This document shows positions 21,497-28,227 of a stretch of 64,000 nt of DNA, piece after piece; within the stretch, counting starts at the first letter, position 1; every line of letters begins with the position of its first letter. The stretch lies in contig CAILHY010000016.1 in the NCBI GenBank assembly GCA_903834145.1, positions 1 to 64,000 of the forward strand. The letters run 5' to 3'. A program made the position numbers and the translations under genes. The notes below the pieces were generated by a model, which did not search any database, had not been told where the DNA came from, and saw nothing but the letters and a program-made list of their open reading frames with translations. This DNA comes from an uncultured Actinomycetes bacterium (GTDB lineage Bacteria; Actinomycetota; Actinomycetes; Nanopelagicales; Nanopelagicaceae).

Positions 21497-21673
21497 ATGG
21501 GGCGCGGCCGATCAAAAGCCAAACAAACCAAAGTCGCTCGCGATTTGAAGTATTCATCCCAAGAGATGGATCTTGATCGCCTTGCAAAAGAACTGCACGG
21601 AGATGCCGACCCAAAGCAAGATCGTGATGATGACGATCCCTTTGCTGAAGGCAATTACATTCCCCGCGCTTAA
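21497..21673 (+). CDS. DUF3073 family protein
   Basis: A 58-residue actinobacterial small protein starting MGRGRSKAKQTKVARDLKY and ending GNYIPRA. The basic N-terminus and acidic middle (DRDDDDPFAE) are characteristic of DUF3073. A strong TAAGGAGGT ribosome-binding site precedes ATG 21497. The gene follows purM in Mycobacterium and Streptomyces too, which supports the call. The function is unknown. Confidence 0.9.
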   Translation: MGRGRSKAKQTKVARDLKYSSQEMDLDRLAKELHGDADPKQDRDDDDPFAEGNYIPRA

Positions 21674-21678
21674 TTCTC

Positions 21679-22494
21679 ATGCGACCAACACCCTACGTTG
21701 CATCGCTTCGAGTGTACGAACCACTTTCTGCATTTGAACCAGCAGATCGTTTGCGATGGACCCAATTAGAAGCAACAACGCAAACAATTCATGATGAACA
21801 ATCTCGCGCGCTGCAACGAGTGATCTTTCCCGAATCACCAGCCCTTCGTTTAGATGGCGCGCATGTTTTAGATATTGAAGGCGCTCGCTATGTTTCGCCG
21901 TGGTCAACTGCCACACGTTGTTGGTCGGCTCTAGAAACATTCAAGTTATCAATGCCTTCAAGTGTCAGTCCAATGTTTTTACCTCCCGCAATGGAAGAAG
22001 TAATTTCCGCAGGAGAAGATTTTGTTGAAAATAGAGTCCCACACATTCTCACTGAAACGTGGATCATTCCTCCGCGATGGTTTTCTCTTTTTCTTCCGGA
22101 GGAAAGAGTTCGTGGTCGCGATGCCGATGGTGCATTCACTGTTATGCGTACATCGATTGCACATGCAAAGACCAGGGCGCAATCTGCACATGCATCAGTG
22201 CAAGGTGCATTCGGTGAAGGACCGGTTGAAGAAGAGATTCAAGATTTGGTTGATTGGCTTGGCATGTTTCATCCGCAATCATTTCTCGAGTTGGATTACG
22301 GTGGGCTAGCTGGTTATTTGGAGAAATCGCTACAGGATCATGGCGAAGAAGGAATTGATGCGGATACTTCTATTGAAGACGTCTTGATGTCCATTGGTGG
22401 TTTGGCATCCGGTGATGGTGCTATTGCTGGGCGTGGATATGAACGTCTAGTCAGTCGATGGCGGCGAGTGGCAGCCTTCGAACAGGCAATGTAA
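21679..22494 (+). CDS. conserved actinobacterial protein of unknown function
   Basis: A 271-residue soluble protein (MRPTPYVASLRVYEPLSAF...) with no signal peptide or membrane segment. It begins 5 bp after the DUF3073 stop. Proteins of this kind sit beside DUF3073 and bldC in actinobacteria, but I know no function. Notable features are an N-terminal 'RVYEPLSAFEPADRLRW' block, a WIIPPRWFSLFLPEERV stretch and an acidic C-terminal half with EEIQDLVDWLGMFHPQS. No catalytic motif is apparent. Confidence 0.75.
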   Translation: MRPTPYVASLRVYEPLSAFEPADRLRWTQLEATTQTIHDEQSRALQRVIFPESPALRLDGAHVLDIEGARYVSPWSTATRCWSALETFKLSMPSSVSPMFLPPAMEEVISAGEDFVENRVPHILTETWIIPPRWFSLFLPEERVRGRDADGAFTVMRTSIAHAKTRAQSAHASVQGAFGEGPVEEEIQDLVDWLGMFHPQSFLELDYGGLAGYLEKSLQDHGEEGIDADTSIEDVLMSIGGLASGDGAIAGRGYERLVSRWRRVAAFEQAM

Positions 22495-22626
22495 AACCTC
22501 GATGCGTCATGCTTAATCGGGAAAGTTTTGACCAGTCCTTCGTGAAAATAACCTTGCAGCGGCTAGGATAAAGGCGGATACTTCCCCGCAATTACGAACT
22601 AAACGGACATTTGTGGAGGTAATTGC

Positions 22627-22824
22627 ATGAACAGATTGACAGATGCTGAGGTTCTTTTAACCCCTGGTGAAGTTGCCGCCCTCTTTCGTGTGGATCCCAA
22701 GACTGTCACCCGCTGGGCAAAGGCAGGCAAAATCACCTCTATTCGTACGTTGGGCGGACACCGCCGATATCGCGAGTCAGAAGTAAAAGAACTTCTTCTG
22801 GATCAACCTAAATCATCCAGCTAA
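22627..22824 (+). CDS. bldC: BldC-type MerR-like DNA-binding protein
   Basis: A 65-residue single-domain regulator with a winged HTH related to the MerR N-terminus: LLTPGEVAALFRVDPKTVTRWAKAGKI, then TLGGHRRYRESEV. It lacks any effector domain, like BldC of Streptomyces, which binds DNA cooperatively at repeats and controls development there. TGGAGG lies 8 bases before ATG 22627. It stands alone after a 132-bp gap. In this streamlined organism the targets are unknown. Confidence 0.9.
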   Translation: MNRLTDAEVLLTPGEVAALFRVDPKTVTRWAKAGKITSIRTLGGHRRYRESEVKELLLDQPKSSS

Positions 22825-22872
22825 GCCGCTAATAAAGCCGCCAATAAAAAGGGACAAGACAACTCACCTCTT

Positions 22873-23913
22873 ATGCAATATTCCATTCAACGATACCTAT
22901 TACTTGGCTTCGTCACCCTTGTATTTGTTGGTGTGCTCACTCCTGTAATGCGTTCCATCGCGATGAAGATCGGCGCATTTGATGCACCAAATATGTCACG
23001 CAAGATTCAAAAAGAACCTGTCCCGTATCTTGGCGGAGTCGCCATCGCTATCGGAGTCGGCATCGCTTCCTATGCCGCGCTGATGTATGCCGACAATTCA
23101 ATCCACACTTTTGAACTTGCCAGCACAGTTTTACTCCCAGCACTTGCAATCTCTGTGATGGGATTGATTGATGATTTAAAGGGCTTAGAACCTTGGCCAA
23201 GATTATTGGCGCAGACTGGGGCAGGATTAATTGTTGCGATCATTTTGATTACAACGAACACCATTGGTACCCCTTTTCATAATCGCTTCATTGATGGCAC
23301 CATGACAGTCGTTTGGATAGTTGGAGTCTGCAACGCCATTAATTTCTTTGACAACTTAGATGGCGGAGCGGCTGGAACCATTGCAGTCACATCCGTTTTC
23401 TTGTTTCTAATTGCCTACGACGCACAACAAGTTTTGGTCAGCGCTCTTGCCATAGTGACCGCTGGGGCCACACTTGGTTTCCTTTTCTGGAACAGATCTC
23501 CCGCAAAGATTTACATGGGGGACGCCGGCGCACTTTTTTTAGGCGTCATTATTTCCGTGCTTACAATTCGCCTTGATCCCCACATTGCCTCTCGCAAACT
23601 TGCCTTATCTATTCCTCTAGCGTTGATGGCAGTACCAATCATGGATACAACAGTGGCTGTCTGCTCACGGCTAAAACGAGGTATTTCACCCTTTGAAGGC
23701 GGACGTGACCATTTATCCCACCGCTTGATGCGTATTGGCTTTGGTCGTCGCAGAGCGGCCCTGGCTTTGTGGTCATTAACGGCCATATTTGGGGCAATTG
23801 CCTACACCATCTACAAATGGCCAGATCACTATGGCTATCCATTTATGACAAACGGCGCAATCCTCTGGGTCATTTTGGCAATTCTCTTTTTTAGCATCCC
23901 AGCAACGGATTGA
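22873..23913 (+). CDS. undecaprenyl-phosphate sugar-1-phosphate transferase, WecA/TagO/MraY family
   Basis: An integral membrane enzyme that starts lipid-linked glycan assembly by moving a HexNAc-1-phosphate (probably GlcNAc) to undecaprenyl phosphate. The 346 residues form about ten helices. Family motifs are PYLGGVAIAIG, GLIDDLKGL, the Mg-binding NFFDNLDGGAAG, and NRSPAKIYMGDAGALFLG, followed by GGRDHLSHRL. The likely product initiates an arabinogalactan linker or teichoic-type polymer. The membrane glycosyltransferase-like gene at 24137 may act in the same process. Confidence 0.9.
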   Translation: MQYSIQRYLLLGFVTLVFVGVLTPVMRSIAMKIGAFDAPNMSRKIQKEPVPYLGGVAIAIGVGIASYAALMYADNSIHTFELASTVLLPALAISVMGLIDDLKGLEPWPRLLAQTGAGLIVAIILITTNTIGTPFHNRFIDGTMTVVWIVGVCNAINFFDNLDGGAAGTIAVTSVFLFLIAYDAQQVLVSALAIVTAGATLGFLFWNRSPAKIYMGDAGALFLGVIISVLTIRLDPHIASRKLALSIPLALMAVPIMDTTVAVCSRLKRGISPFEGGRDHLSHRLMRIGFGRRRAALALWSLTAIFGAIAYTIYKWPDHYGYPFMTNGAILWVILAILFFSIPATD

Positions 23914-23942
23914 TGACCAGTCAATGACGGTAACCTTCTCCC

Positions 23943-24122
23943 ATGACTGAGAAGAAACCAGCTGATGATGCTCGCGCCAAGTTCCTTGAGGCGCTCGATA
24001 AGAAGAATCAAAAGGGTGGCGCGGGCAGCAATGGCGGACCATCTAGTGGCTCCAAAGTTGGCGGAGGACAAGCCGGCGGCGGGGCACCGAAACGTTTCCA
24101 GCGTAAATCCGGATCTGCCTAA
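23943..24122 (+). CDS. DUF5302 family small protein
   Basis: A 59-residue protein starting MTEKKPADDARAKFLEALD with a Gly/Ser-rich, probably disordered tail and a basic C-terminus (APKRFQRKSGSA). The layout matches the actinobacterial DUF5302 family, whose function is unknown. It lies 29 bp after the WecA-like gene and 14 bp before the membrane protein, in the same direction. Confidence 0.8.
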   Translation: MTEKKPADDARAKFLEALDKKNQKGGAGSNGGPSSGSKVGGGQAGGGAPKRFQRKSGSA

Positions 24123-24136
24123 ACCTTAAGGACTTT

Positions 24137-25489
24137 ATGACAGAGAAAGTTCGGGCACCTTTCTTCTTTAATCCTCTTCGTTCTCGCTTGCTTTGGATAT
24201 TCGTCGCAGCACATGGTGCCTTCGCCCTGGTACTTGGCGATGTCATGGCATTTGCCCCGGATGAAGGCGGCTATCTCGGCATATTCAATGAACTCTATTC
24301 TCGTAACTTTTCGTTTGCCGGCCATCTGGGGTGGGTTGGGACAACACCGACTTTGTATCTTCAGGTTGTTTATCTACCAGCCAAGTTACTCACATACTTA
24401 GGTATACCCACGTACCTGGCCCTTCGGATTCTTGCGATCGCCTTATCCACTATTTCTGTATACCTACTTCTATGTATTGCTAAGTATCAAGGCAGTAAAG
24501 AGAAATTCTTTTCTCGGGCATTGATCGCTGTATTAATTATTCCGACCTCATTTATGTGGATGTCACTCAGTCTTCGCGAAGAGTTTCTGTACCTAGGTTT
24601 TTCTGCCTTCGTAACTGGGCTCTACTTAATGAATCGAACGAGATCTCGTCCGGCGATGTTTCTTTTAACTCTTGGAGCGTTTTTGGTGTGTTACACAAAG
24701 GGCTACCTATTCGTGGCTCTTGTTTTTGCAGCAATTGCGCTTTTATTGATTCGTGTGATTCTGCAACGAAAGCTTGCCATGCCTCTTCAGTATGTTGCGC
24801 TCGCAATCCTTATTCCGTTGATTTTTGCACCAGCAACTAGCAGGAGCTTAATTAGCGCAGTCGCGGGTCAGATCACTGGAGCTCAGGGTGCGCTGACCGC
24901 GTCTGACGGCACAGGATCATCCGCCCCAATTTCCTCAACATCAGGTAGCACGTCGGCGGCGATGCTTGCTGCAGAAGTAAGAGCAAACCCCAATAGCCTC
25001 TTCTCTCAGTTAGCACTCAAAAGCAAACTCGTCTCACCCTCAACAGCACCCTCAACAGCACCCTCAACCCCAACCGCTGACCTCGACAAAAAACGGGTCG
25101 ACCGACTTTCACTTCAGCCCGGCCATATTCGAAAACCTTTAACCTTGATTACATCATCAGCGCGATTCCTTTTTCTGCCTTCGCCCTTTATCGATAATGG
25201 ATCCAAATTTCAAAACATAGGTTCCTATGAGGAGATTATTTGGTGGGGGCTCTACTTACTGGTTGGATTCATGATTTTTCGGCTAATAAGAAGCCATCGC
25301 AAGATTGATGATCTCTTCATCTGGGCAACTACTTTTTCGCTCTTCTTTATTATTATTAGCGCGGTGACAGAAATCAATGTGGGAACATCGCTACGCCATC
25401 GTTCCATCTTGCTAATACCCATCTTGGCAATAATTCTTACGTGCCAAATATCAAACGAAGAGGTTCCGGTAACAAGTGTTTCTGCTTGA
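24137..25489 (+). CDS. polytopic membrane protein, possible GT-C glycosyltransferase or polymer-related
   Basis: A 450-residue membrane protein with about nine hydrophobic segments and an outer-loop motif FAPDEGGYLGIFNEL near residue 37, resembling the acidic D/E motif of lipid-sugar-using GT-C enzymes. A soluble loop near residues 240-340 is Ser/Thr/Ala/Pro-rich and contains three copies of a 12-bp repeat (25035-25069) encoding S-T-A-P units. It follows the WecA-like gene, so a cell-surface polysaccharide role is likely. No specific family could be named. Confidence 0.6.
   Translation: MTEKVRAPFFFNPLRSRLLWIFVAAHGAFALVLGDVMAFAPDEGGYLGIFNELYSRNFSFAGHLGWVGTTPTLYLQVVYLPAKLLTYLGIPTYLALRILAIALSTISVYLLLCIAKYQGSKEKFFSRALIAVLIIPTSFMWMSLSLREEFLYLGFSAFVTGLYLMNRTRSRPAMFLLTLGAFLVCYTKGYLFVALVFAAIALLLIRVILQRKLAMPLQYVALAILIPLIFAPATSRSLISAVAGQITGAQGALTASDGTGSSAPISSTSGSTSAAMLAAEVRANPNSLFSQLALKSKLVSPSTAPSTAPSTPTADLDKKRVDRLSLQPGHIRKPLTLITSSARFLFLPSPFIDNGSKFQNIGSYEEIIWWGLYLLVGFMIFRLIRSHRKIDDLFIWATTFSLFFIIISAVTEINVGTSLRHRSILLIPILAIILTCQISNEEVPVTSVSA
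25035..25069 (+). repeat. 12-bp tandem repeat inside the membrane protein gene
   Basis: The unit CACCCTCAACAG occurs twice in perfect tandem, followed by a third copy matching for 11 bases. It is in frame and encodes Ser-Thr-Ala-Pro repeats in a loop expected to be extracytoplasmic. Copy-number change would keep the reading frame. Confidence 0.85.
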
Positions 25490-25763
25490 GATCCGAGTAC
25501 GCCCCAATGCTTCGCGCAACAAAGTGGGCGGCACTGTTGGGGATCCACCACGTTTAGTTGTTGCCGTACAAGCACCGGCCGTGGACGGCAAGGCTAATGA
25601 GGCAGTCTTGAAGGAATTGGCTAAGGCGTTCGATGTACGCCAAAGAGATTTCAGTATTGTCTTTGGTGAACTTGGGAGAGATAAGCGAATTGTGGTTGCA
25701 GGGGATGAGGCCCAATTGCAGAAGAGATATGAAGAATTAGTAGGAGACCCGAAACTTCTTTAG
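25476..25763 (+). CDS. YggU / DUF167 family protein
   Basis: A 95-residue protein of the DUF167 family, small alpha/beta proteins of unknown function found across life. It shows the family core IRVRPNASRNKVGG and APAVDGKANEAVLKELAKAF, followed by the C-terminal RDKRIVV strand. The start GTG 25476 overlaps the previous gene by 14 bp. It is the last chromosomal gene before the left end of the integrated element 20 bp downstream. Confidence 0.9.
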   Translation: MFLLEIRVRPNASRNKVGGTVGDPPRLVVAVQAPAVDGKANEAVLKELAKAFDVRQRDFSIVFGELGRDKRIVVAGDEAQLQKRYEELVGDPKLL

Positions 25764-25782
25764 TGCTATCGCAAGAAGTGGA

Positions 25783-25831
25783 AGTGGCTCGGGACAGGAT
25801 CGAACTGTCGACCTCACGATTTTCAGTCGCG
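25783..25831 (-). repeat. displaced attachment-site copy (3' half of tRNA-Phe)
   Basis: These 49 bases are identical to 27754-27802 and correspond to the anticodon-loop-to-3'-end part of tRNA-Phe on the minus strand. The 5' half is missing here, so no functional tRNA can form. It is read as the distal attachment site left by integration. Confidence 0.9.
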
Positions 25832-25865
25832 GTCGGGTTGTTTCATACGGTTTCTAGTTTCCATA

Positions 25866-25907
25866 GTGACCCACTTTTCAGCGTGAATCGGTTGGAAAGT
25901 GGGTCAC
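25866..25907. repeat. 12-bp perfect inverted repeat
   Basis: GTGACCCACTTT (25866-25877) and AAAGTGGGTCAC (25896-25907) are perfect inverted arms around 18 bases. It lies between the displaced tRNA half and the 3' end of the membrane-protein gene. No T-run follows on either strand, so a protein-binding or recombination accessory site is as likely as a terminator. Confidence 0.7.
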
Positions 25908-25940
25908 ACTTCCCTGGGTGATTCACAAGATTTCCTTCTT

Positions 25941-25964
25941 GGTGTTAGCAAGGTGTTAGCAAAA
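25941..25964 (+). repeat. left tandem arm-type repeats of the element
   Basis: Two copies of GGTGTTAGCAA in tandem. The same doublet with one change occurs at 27664-27684, inside the right end. Short direct repeats near both ends of an integrated element are typical integrase arm-binding sites. Confidence 0.7.
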
Positions 25965-25987
25965 CGCGCCGATGCAATCTTGGGGAT

Positions 25988-26404
25988 CTATCTGTCCTTC
26001 ATCTTCAAGTTTTGGACTTCTTTTGCCATTTGCTTCCTTAAGTCCTCTCGAATGCTATTTGCCCTGGTTATATTTTCCTCTTTCTTGGCGGGATCTAAAG
26101 TTTCTTGCCAAAGGTCTATCCATGAATCGAATATTTCTTTAACTTCTTTGCTCGACCAAAGTGCAATCTGGGCGGCCGCTTTATAAACTAACTCCGTCCC
26201 CTTTTCTTCAGATCCAACGTGCTGCAAGAATATGATCTCTGAAATGGCCAAATAAGTATCTTTTTTCTCTTTCACTAAACGAAGTCTCTCGTCTTCGCGT
26301 CTGTCTGAAAGGTGGATGAGGGCCGGGACAAGTATCCCCGCGGTAGCGACAACGCCAGATGTAATAATTGAAGAAAGTGCGATAGTCGTATTTGTCAGGT
26401 CCAT
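25988..26404 (-). CDS. membrane-anchored helical protein of unknown function (element cargo)
   Basis: A 138-residue protein from ATG 26404 (MDLTNTTIALSSII). One membrane helix spans about residues 8-31, then a charged, helix-rich domain follows (RREDERLRLVKEKKDTY ... ITRANSIREDLRKQMAKEV), probably cytosolic and partly coiled-coil. A longer form from GTG 26446 is possible, but the 14-bp palindrome just upstream of ATG 26404 suggests regulatory DNA there. No good Shine-Dalgarno is seen. No family is recognised. It shares strand and element with the NYN gene and may act with it. Confidence 0.65.
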   Translation of the reverse strand: MDLTNTTIALSSIITSGVVATAGILVPALIHLSDRREDERLRLVKEKKDTYLAISEIIFLQHVGSEEKGTELVYKAAAQIALWSSKEVKEIFDSWIDLWQETLDPAKKEENITRANSIREDLRKQMAKEVQNLKMKDR

Positions 26405-26420
26405 AGTGAGAACTTTGAAG

Positions 26421-26434
26421 TACCCAGGTGGGTA
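26421..26434. promoter_or_regulatory. possible operator upstream of the element's membrane-protein gene
   Basis: TACCCAGGTGGGTA has perfect 6-bp arms (TACCCA and TGGGTA) around two bases and lies 17 bp upstream of ATG 26404. Its placement suits a repressor site; no candidate repressor gene is present inside the element. Confidence 0.4.
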
Positions 26435-26611
26435 AATCAAGCGCACTTTCGGGAATTGACCGTTGGCGCAAATAGAAAGATGCGTAGATCATGAGTGAGG
26501 CATTCCGAGGCAGGGGGTGGATGCCTAGAATGGCGGCAGAAAGGGCAATATCGAGCCTCAGACGGGGGCAGCTTTCCAAGATTTCACCAAACTTAAAGCA
26601 TTAGACTTGAT

Positions 26612-26709
26612 TAAGTTGGGGCAATCGACCAGACTGGTGTCACCTACCCAGTTCATTTCTATGACTGGGCTCGGAGCCAGGTTGGCAACAACCTGGCTCT
26701 TTGTATTTA
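26612..26709 (+). ncRNA. hairpin-rich segment ending in a terminator, possible small RNA
   Basis: The plus strand holds successive complementary CCAG/CTGG segments: ACCAGACTGGT, then CCCAGTTCAT paired with ATGACTGGG (one bulged T), GGCTCGGAGCC, and finally the strong terminator hairpin at 26674-26699 with TTTGTATTT. Both neighbouring genes run on the other strand, so the terminator must serve a plus-strand transcript. A structured small RNA is the simplest reading; a decayed gene end is the alternative. The 5' end is unknown. Confidence 0.35.
26674..26709 (+). terminator. Rho-independent terminator on the plus strand
   Basis: A perfect 11-bp stem (GAGCCAGGTTG with CAACCTGGCTC) around a GCAA loop is followed by TTTGTATTT. 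The T-rich tail exists only on the plus strand, although the flanking coding genes are on the minus strand. Confidence 0.7.
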
Positions 26710-27381
26710 AGCCCATGAAATTGGTTTTGTGATCGTGTTGCCATTGAGATCAAGTAATGTCGCTGGCAGTTGGTTATTTCCCAGAGTTTGCGGTCGAACT
26801 CGCCGCCGTTCGTCGCCCAATAAGGAAGGGTGTTTGTTATTGCGAGGGTCAGCCACAATGACTTTTCGCCCCAATTCCCGCCTCACGAGATCTACTGCTG
26901 GCTGTATGTCTGAATCATTGCTTACTACGAGCGCCACGTCGTAATCCTGCTTATATCCATCATTGATCAGTTGAATTGCCAATTGAACATCGGAGCCTTT
27001 TTCTTCACGCTTGATTACTGGGATGGTATTTCCGCCGCAACATTTACAAACTGGGGTTAGATGGTCACAACATTGGCACCCAATTTCTGGACGCCTCCAC
27101 ATCCGGATGTCCTGAACGGTGAACTTTCCTTCATATATCTGAACGGTAGGTAATGTCTTGATCGCGCGTAGGTACATGTCTTGGCGCACGTGGATATTCA
27201 CATCTCGTGCATCAGGTATCAGTCTTGCGGTGCAATAGACCACACGCCCAACTTCGTATGAGGGCATAAGCGTCTTGGCCCATCTCTCAAGATCCAGCCA
27301 TTTATATGACGTTTTCGAAAGTGCACCCATATAGAGATTGAAGCCATCAATATAGACATTTGCGCGAAGTTTTTGAGTCAT
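26707..27381 (-). CDS. NYN-domain (LabA/PIN-like) putative ribonuclease with Cys-rich insert
   Basis: A 224-residue protein from ATG 27381 (MTQKLRANVYIDGFNLY). It carries the NYN/PIN-like acidic set: D12 in YIDGFN, D131 in KGSDVQLA, and D156/D158 in SNDSD, so a metal-dependent RNase fold looks intact. A Cys-rich insert (C102, C104, C105, C112, C114, C115) may bind zinc. The frame is open to 27447 but that part adds no recognisable domain, and ATG 27381 leaves the integrase stub separate. NYN proteins act in RNA decay and in toxin- or defence-like settings; the role here is inferred only. Confidence 0.82.
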   Translation of the reverse strand: MTQKLRANVYIDGFNLYMGALSKTSYKWLDLERWAKTLMPSYEVGRVVYCTARLIPDARDVNIHVRQDMYLRAIKTLPTVQIYEGKFTVQDIRMWRRPEIGCQCCDHLTPVCKCCGGNTIPVIKREEKGSDVQLAIQLINDGYKQDYDVALVVSNDSDIQPAVDLVRRELGRKVIVADPRNNKHPSLLGDERRRVRPQTLGNNQLPATLLDLNGNTITKPISWA

Positions 27382-27420
27382 GGATAGAACATTAACTGGC
27401 TCCTCTAAGCCCGTCACTAG

Positions 27421-27657
27421 GGGCAAATTAAATATTTGTTGGGCCAAAGGTCACGACGCGCCGGACTTCGTGAACAACGCTTTCACGATCTTCGAAATTT
27501 CCACGCCACCGTACTACTCGAGGCGGGAATTCCGCTTCATGTGGTGGCACAACGATTGGGGCATCGGGACGCTATGACAACGGCAACGACGTATGCGCCC
27601 GTAACCAATCAACAAGCAGAAAATGCTTCACTCATCTTCGCGAAAGCGGTCGAATAA
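27421..27657 (+). pseudogene. tyrosine integrase, C-terminal remnant
   Basis: The last 70 or so codons of a phage-type tyrosine recombinase. The box II motif FHDLRNFHAT gives the His-x-x-Arg pair, LGHRD supplies the third-box His, and TTYAP supplies the nucleophilic Tyr. A TAG at 27418 closes the frame upstream, so the DNA-binding domain and the first catalytic Arg box are gone. It reads toward tRNA-Phe, the usual orientation next to an attachment site. The missing part was probably lost when the NYN segment was joined. Confidence 0.85.
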
Positions 27658-27663
27658 TTCGAG

Positions 27664-27684
27664 GGTGTTAGCAAAGTGTTAGCA
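27664..27684 (+). repeat. right tandem arm-type repeats of the element
   Basis: GGTGTTAGCAAAGTGTTAGCA matches the left-end doublet at 25941 with one mismatch in 21 bases. It lies just after the integrase stop and about 70 bp from the tRNA-proximal attachment core. Confidence 0.7.
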
Positions 27685-27755
27685 GTTTGAATGATTTACA
27701 ACTAAATAAGTAAGTGGAAGAAAAGAAAATAGCCGTATGACCTGCCTCTTTAGAG

Positions 27756-27829
27756 TGGCTCGGGACAGGATCGAACTGTCGACCTCACGATTTTCAGTCG
27801 CGCGCTCGTACCAACTGAGCTACCGAGCC
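27756..27829 (-). tRNA. tRNA-Phe (GAA)
   Basis: The minus strand folds into a full cloverleaf: acceptor GGCTCGG with CCGAGCC, D-loop AGTTGGTA, anticodon loop CTGAAAATC (GAA) and T-loop TTCGATC. CCA is not encoded. Its 3' half forms the right attachment-site copy of the integrated element, so the insertion restored a functional gene. Confidence 0.95.
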
Positions 27830-27879
27830 TAAAAAAGTTCAACGCCGGCCACGTAACCGTGTACAGCGCCAAACTCTTG

Positions 27880-27953
27880 CGACCCAGACGAGACTTGAAC
27901 TCGCGACCTCCGCCGTGACAGGGCGGCGCGCTAACCAACTGCGCTACTGGGCC
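27880..27953 (-). tRNA. tRNA-Asp (GTC)
   Basis: A cloverleaf on the minus strand with acceptor GGCCCAG paired with CTGGGTC, anticodon loop CTGTCAC (GTC), T-loop TTCAAGT and discriminator G as expected for Asp. CCA is not encoded. It sits between tRNA-Glu and tRNA-Phe in one transcription direction. Confidence 0.95.
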
Positions 27954-28051
27954 TAACCGAGGTTTCTGATCGATTACTCGACCTGACGTTTCCTCAGAGC
28001 CAACTGTATTGCTCTGGAGTTTCCTCCCGAGAATAACTGTCGACCCCTTCG

Positions 28052-28124
28052 TGCCCCCAACGGGATTCGAACCCGTGTTACCGCCGTGAAAGGGCGATGT
28101 CCTAGGCCCCTAGACGATGGGGAC
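28052..28124 (-). tRNA. tRNA-Glu (TTC)
   Basis: A cloverleaf on the minus strand with acceptor GTCCCCA paired with TGGGGGC, anticodon loop CTTTCAC (TTC), T-arm GGGTTCGAATCCC and discriminator A. It is the first of the Glu-Asp-Phe group in transcription order. Confidence 0.95.
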
Positions 28125-28227
28125 GTTAAAGGCTCGCAAAGCGTACCTTTAACAGGGCGCTGAGCAAAACTCAGTTTTAAATCAGCCTAGAAAATAGCGA
28201 AAACTAGAGTTTTTTGATTAATAGCGA

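Larger units (their letters stand above)
25783..27802. mobile_element. small integrated element in tRNA-Phe
   Basis: About 2 kb bounded by 49-bp perfect direct repeats (25783-25831 and 27754-27802). The right copy is the 3' half of an intact tRNA-Phe gene; the left copy is the displaced half. This is the classical footprint of tyrosine-integrase insertion into a tRNA. Inside both ends lie near-identical 21-bp tandem GTGTTAGCA repeats. An integrase C-terminal stub reads toward the tRNA. Cargo: a membrane-anchored protein and a NYN-domain protein, both on the minus strand. The integrase is broken, so the element is probably immobile on its own. Confidence 0.88.

Noticed and set aside
25783-25831. 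A second functional tRNA-Phe
   Set aside because: Only the 3' half matches; the D-arm and 5' acceptor strand are missing, so it is an attachment-site remnant.
25866-25964. CRISPR array
   Set aside because: The repeats are short (about 11 bp), in only two tandem copies with no spacers; no cas gene is present in the window.
26491-26604. A 37-residue Arg-rich plus-strand frame (MSEAFRGRGWMPRM...) upstream of the element's terminator
   Set aside because: It has no Shine-Dalgarno, no good promoter (TTGACC at 26456 lacks a matching -10) and no family. It is kept only as a possible part of the plus-strand transcript.
27382-27447. N-terminal extension of the NYN protein from ATG 27447
   Set aside because: The extra 22 residues carry no part of the NYN fold and run antisense into the integrase remnant. 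ATG 27381 directly precedes the first NYN strand.
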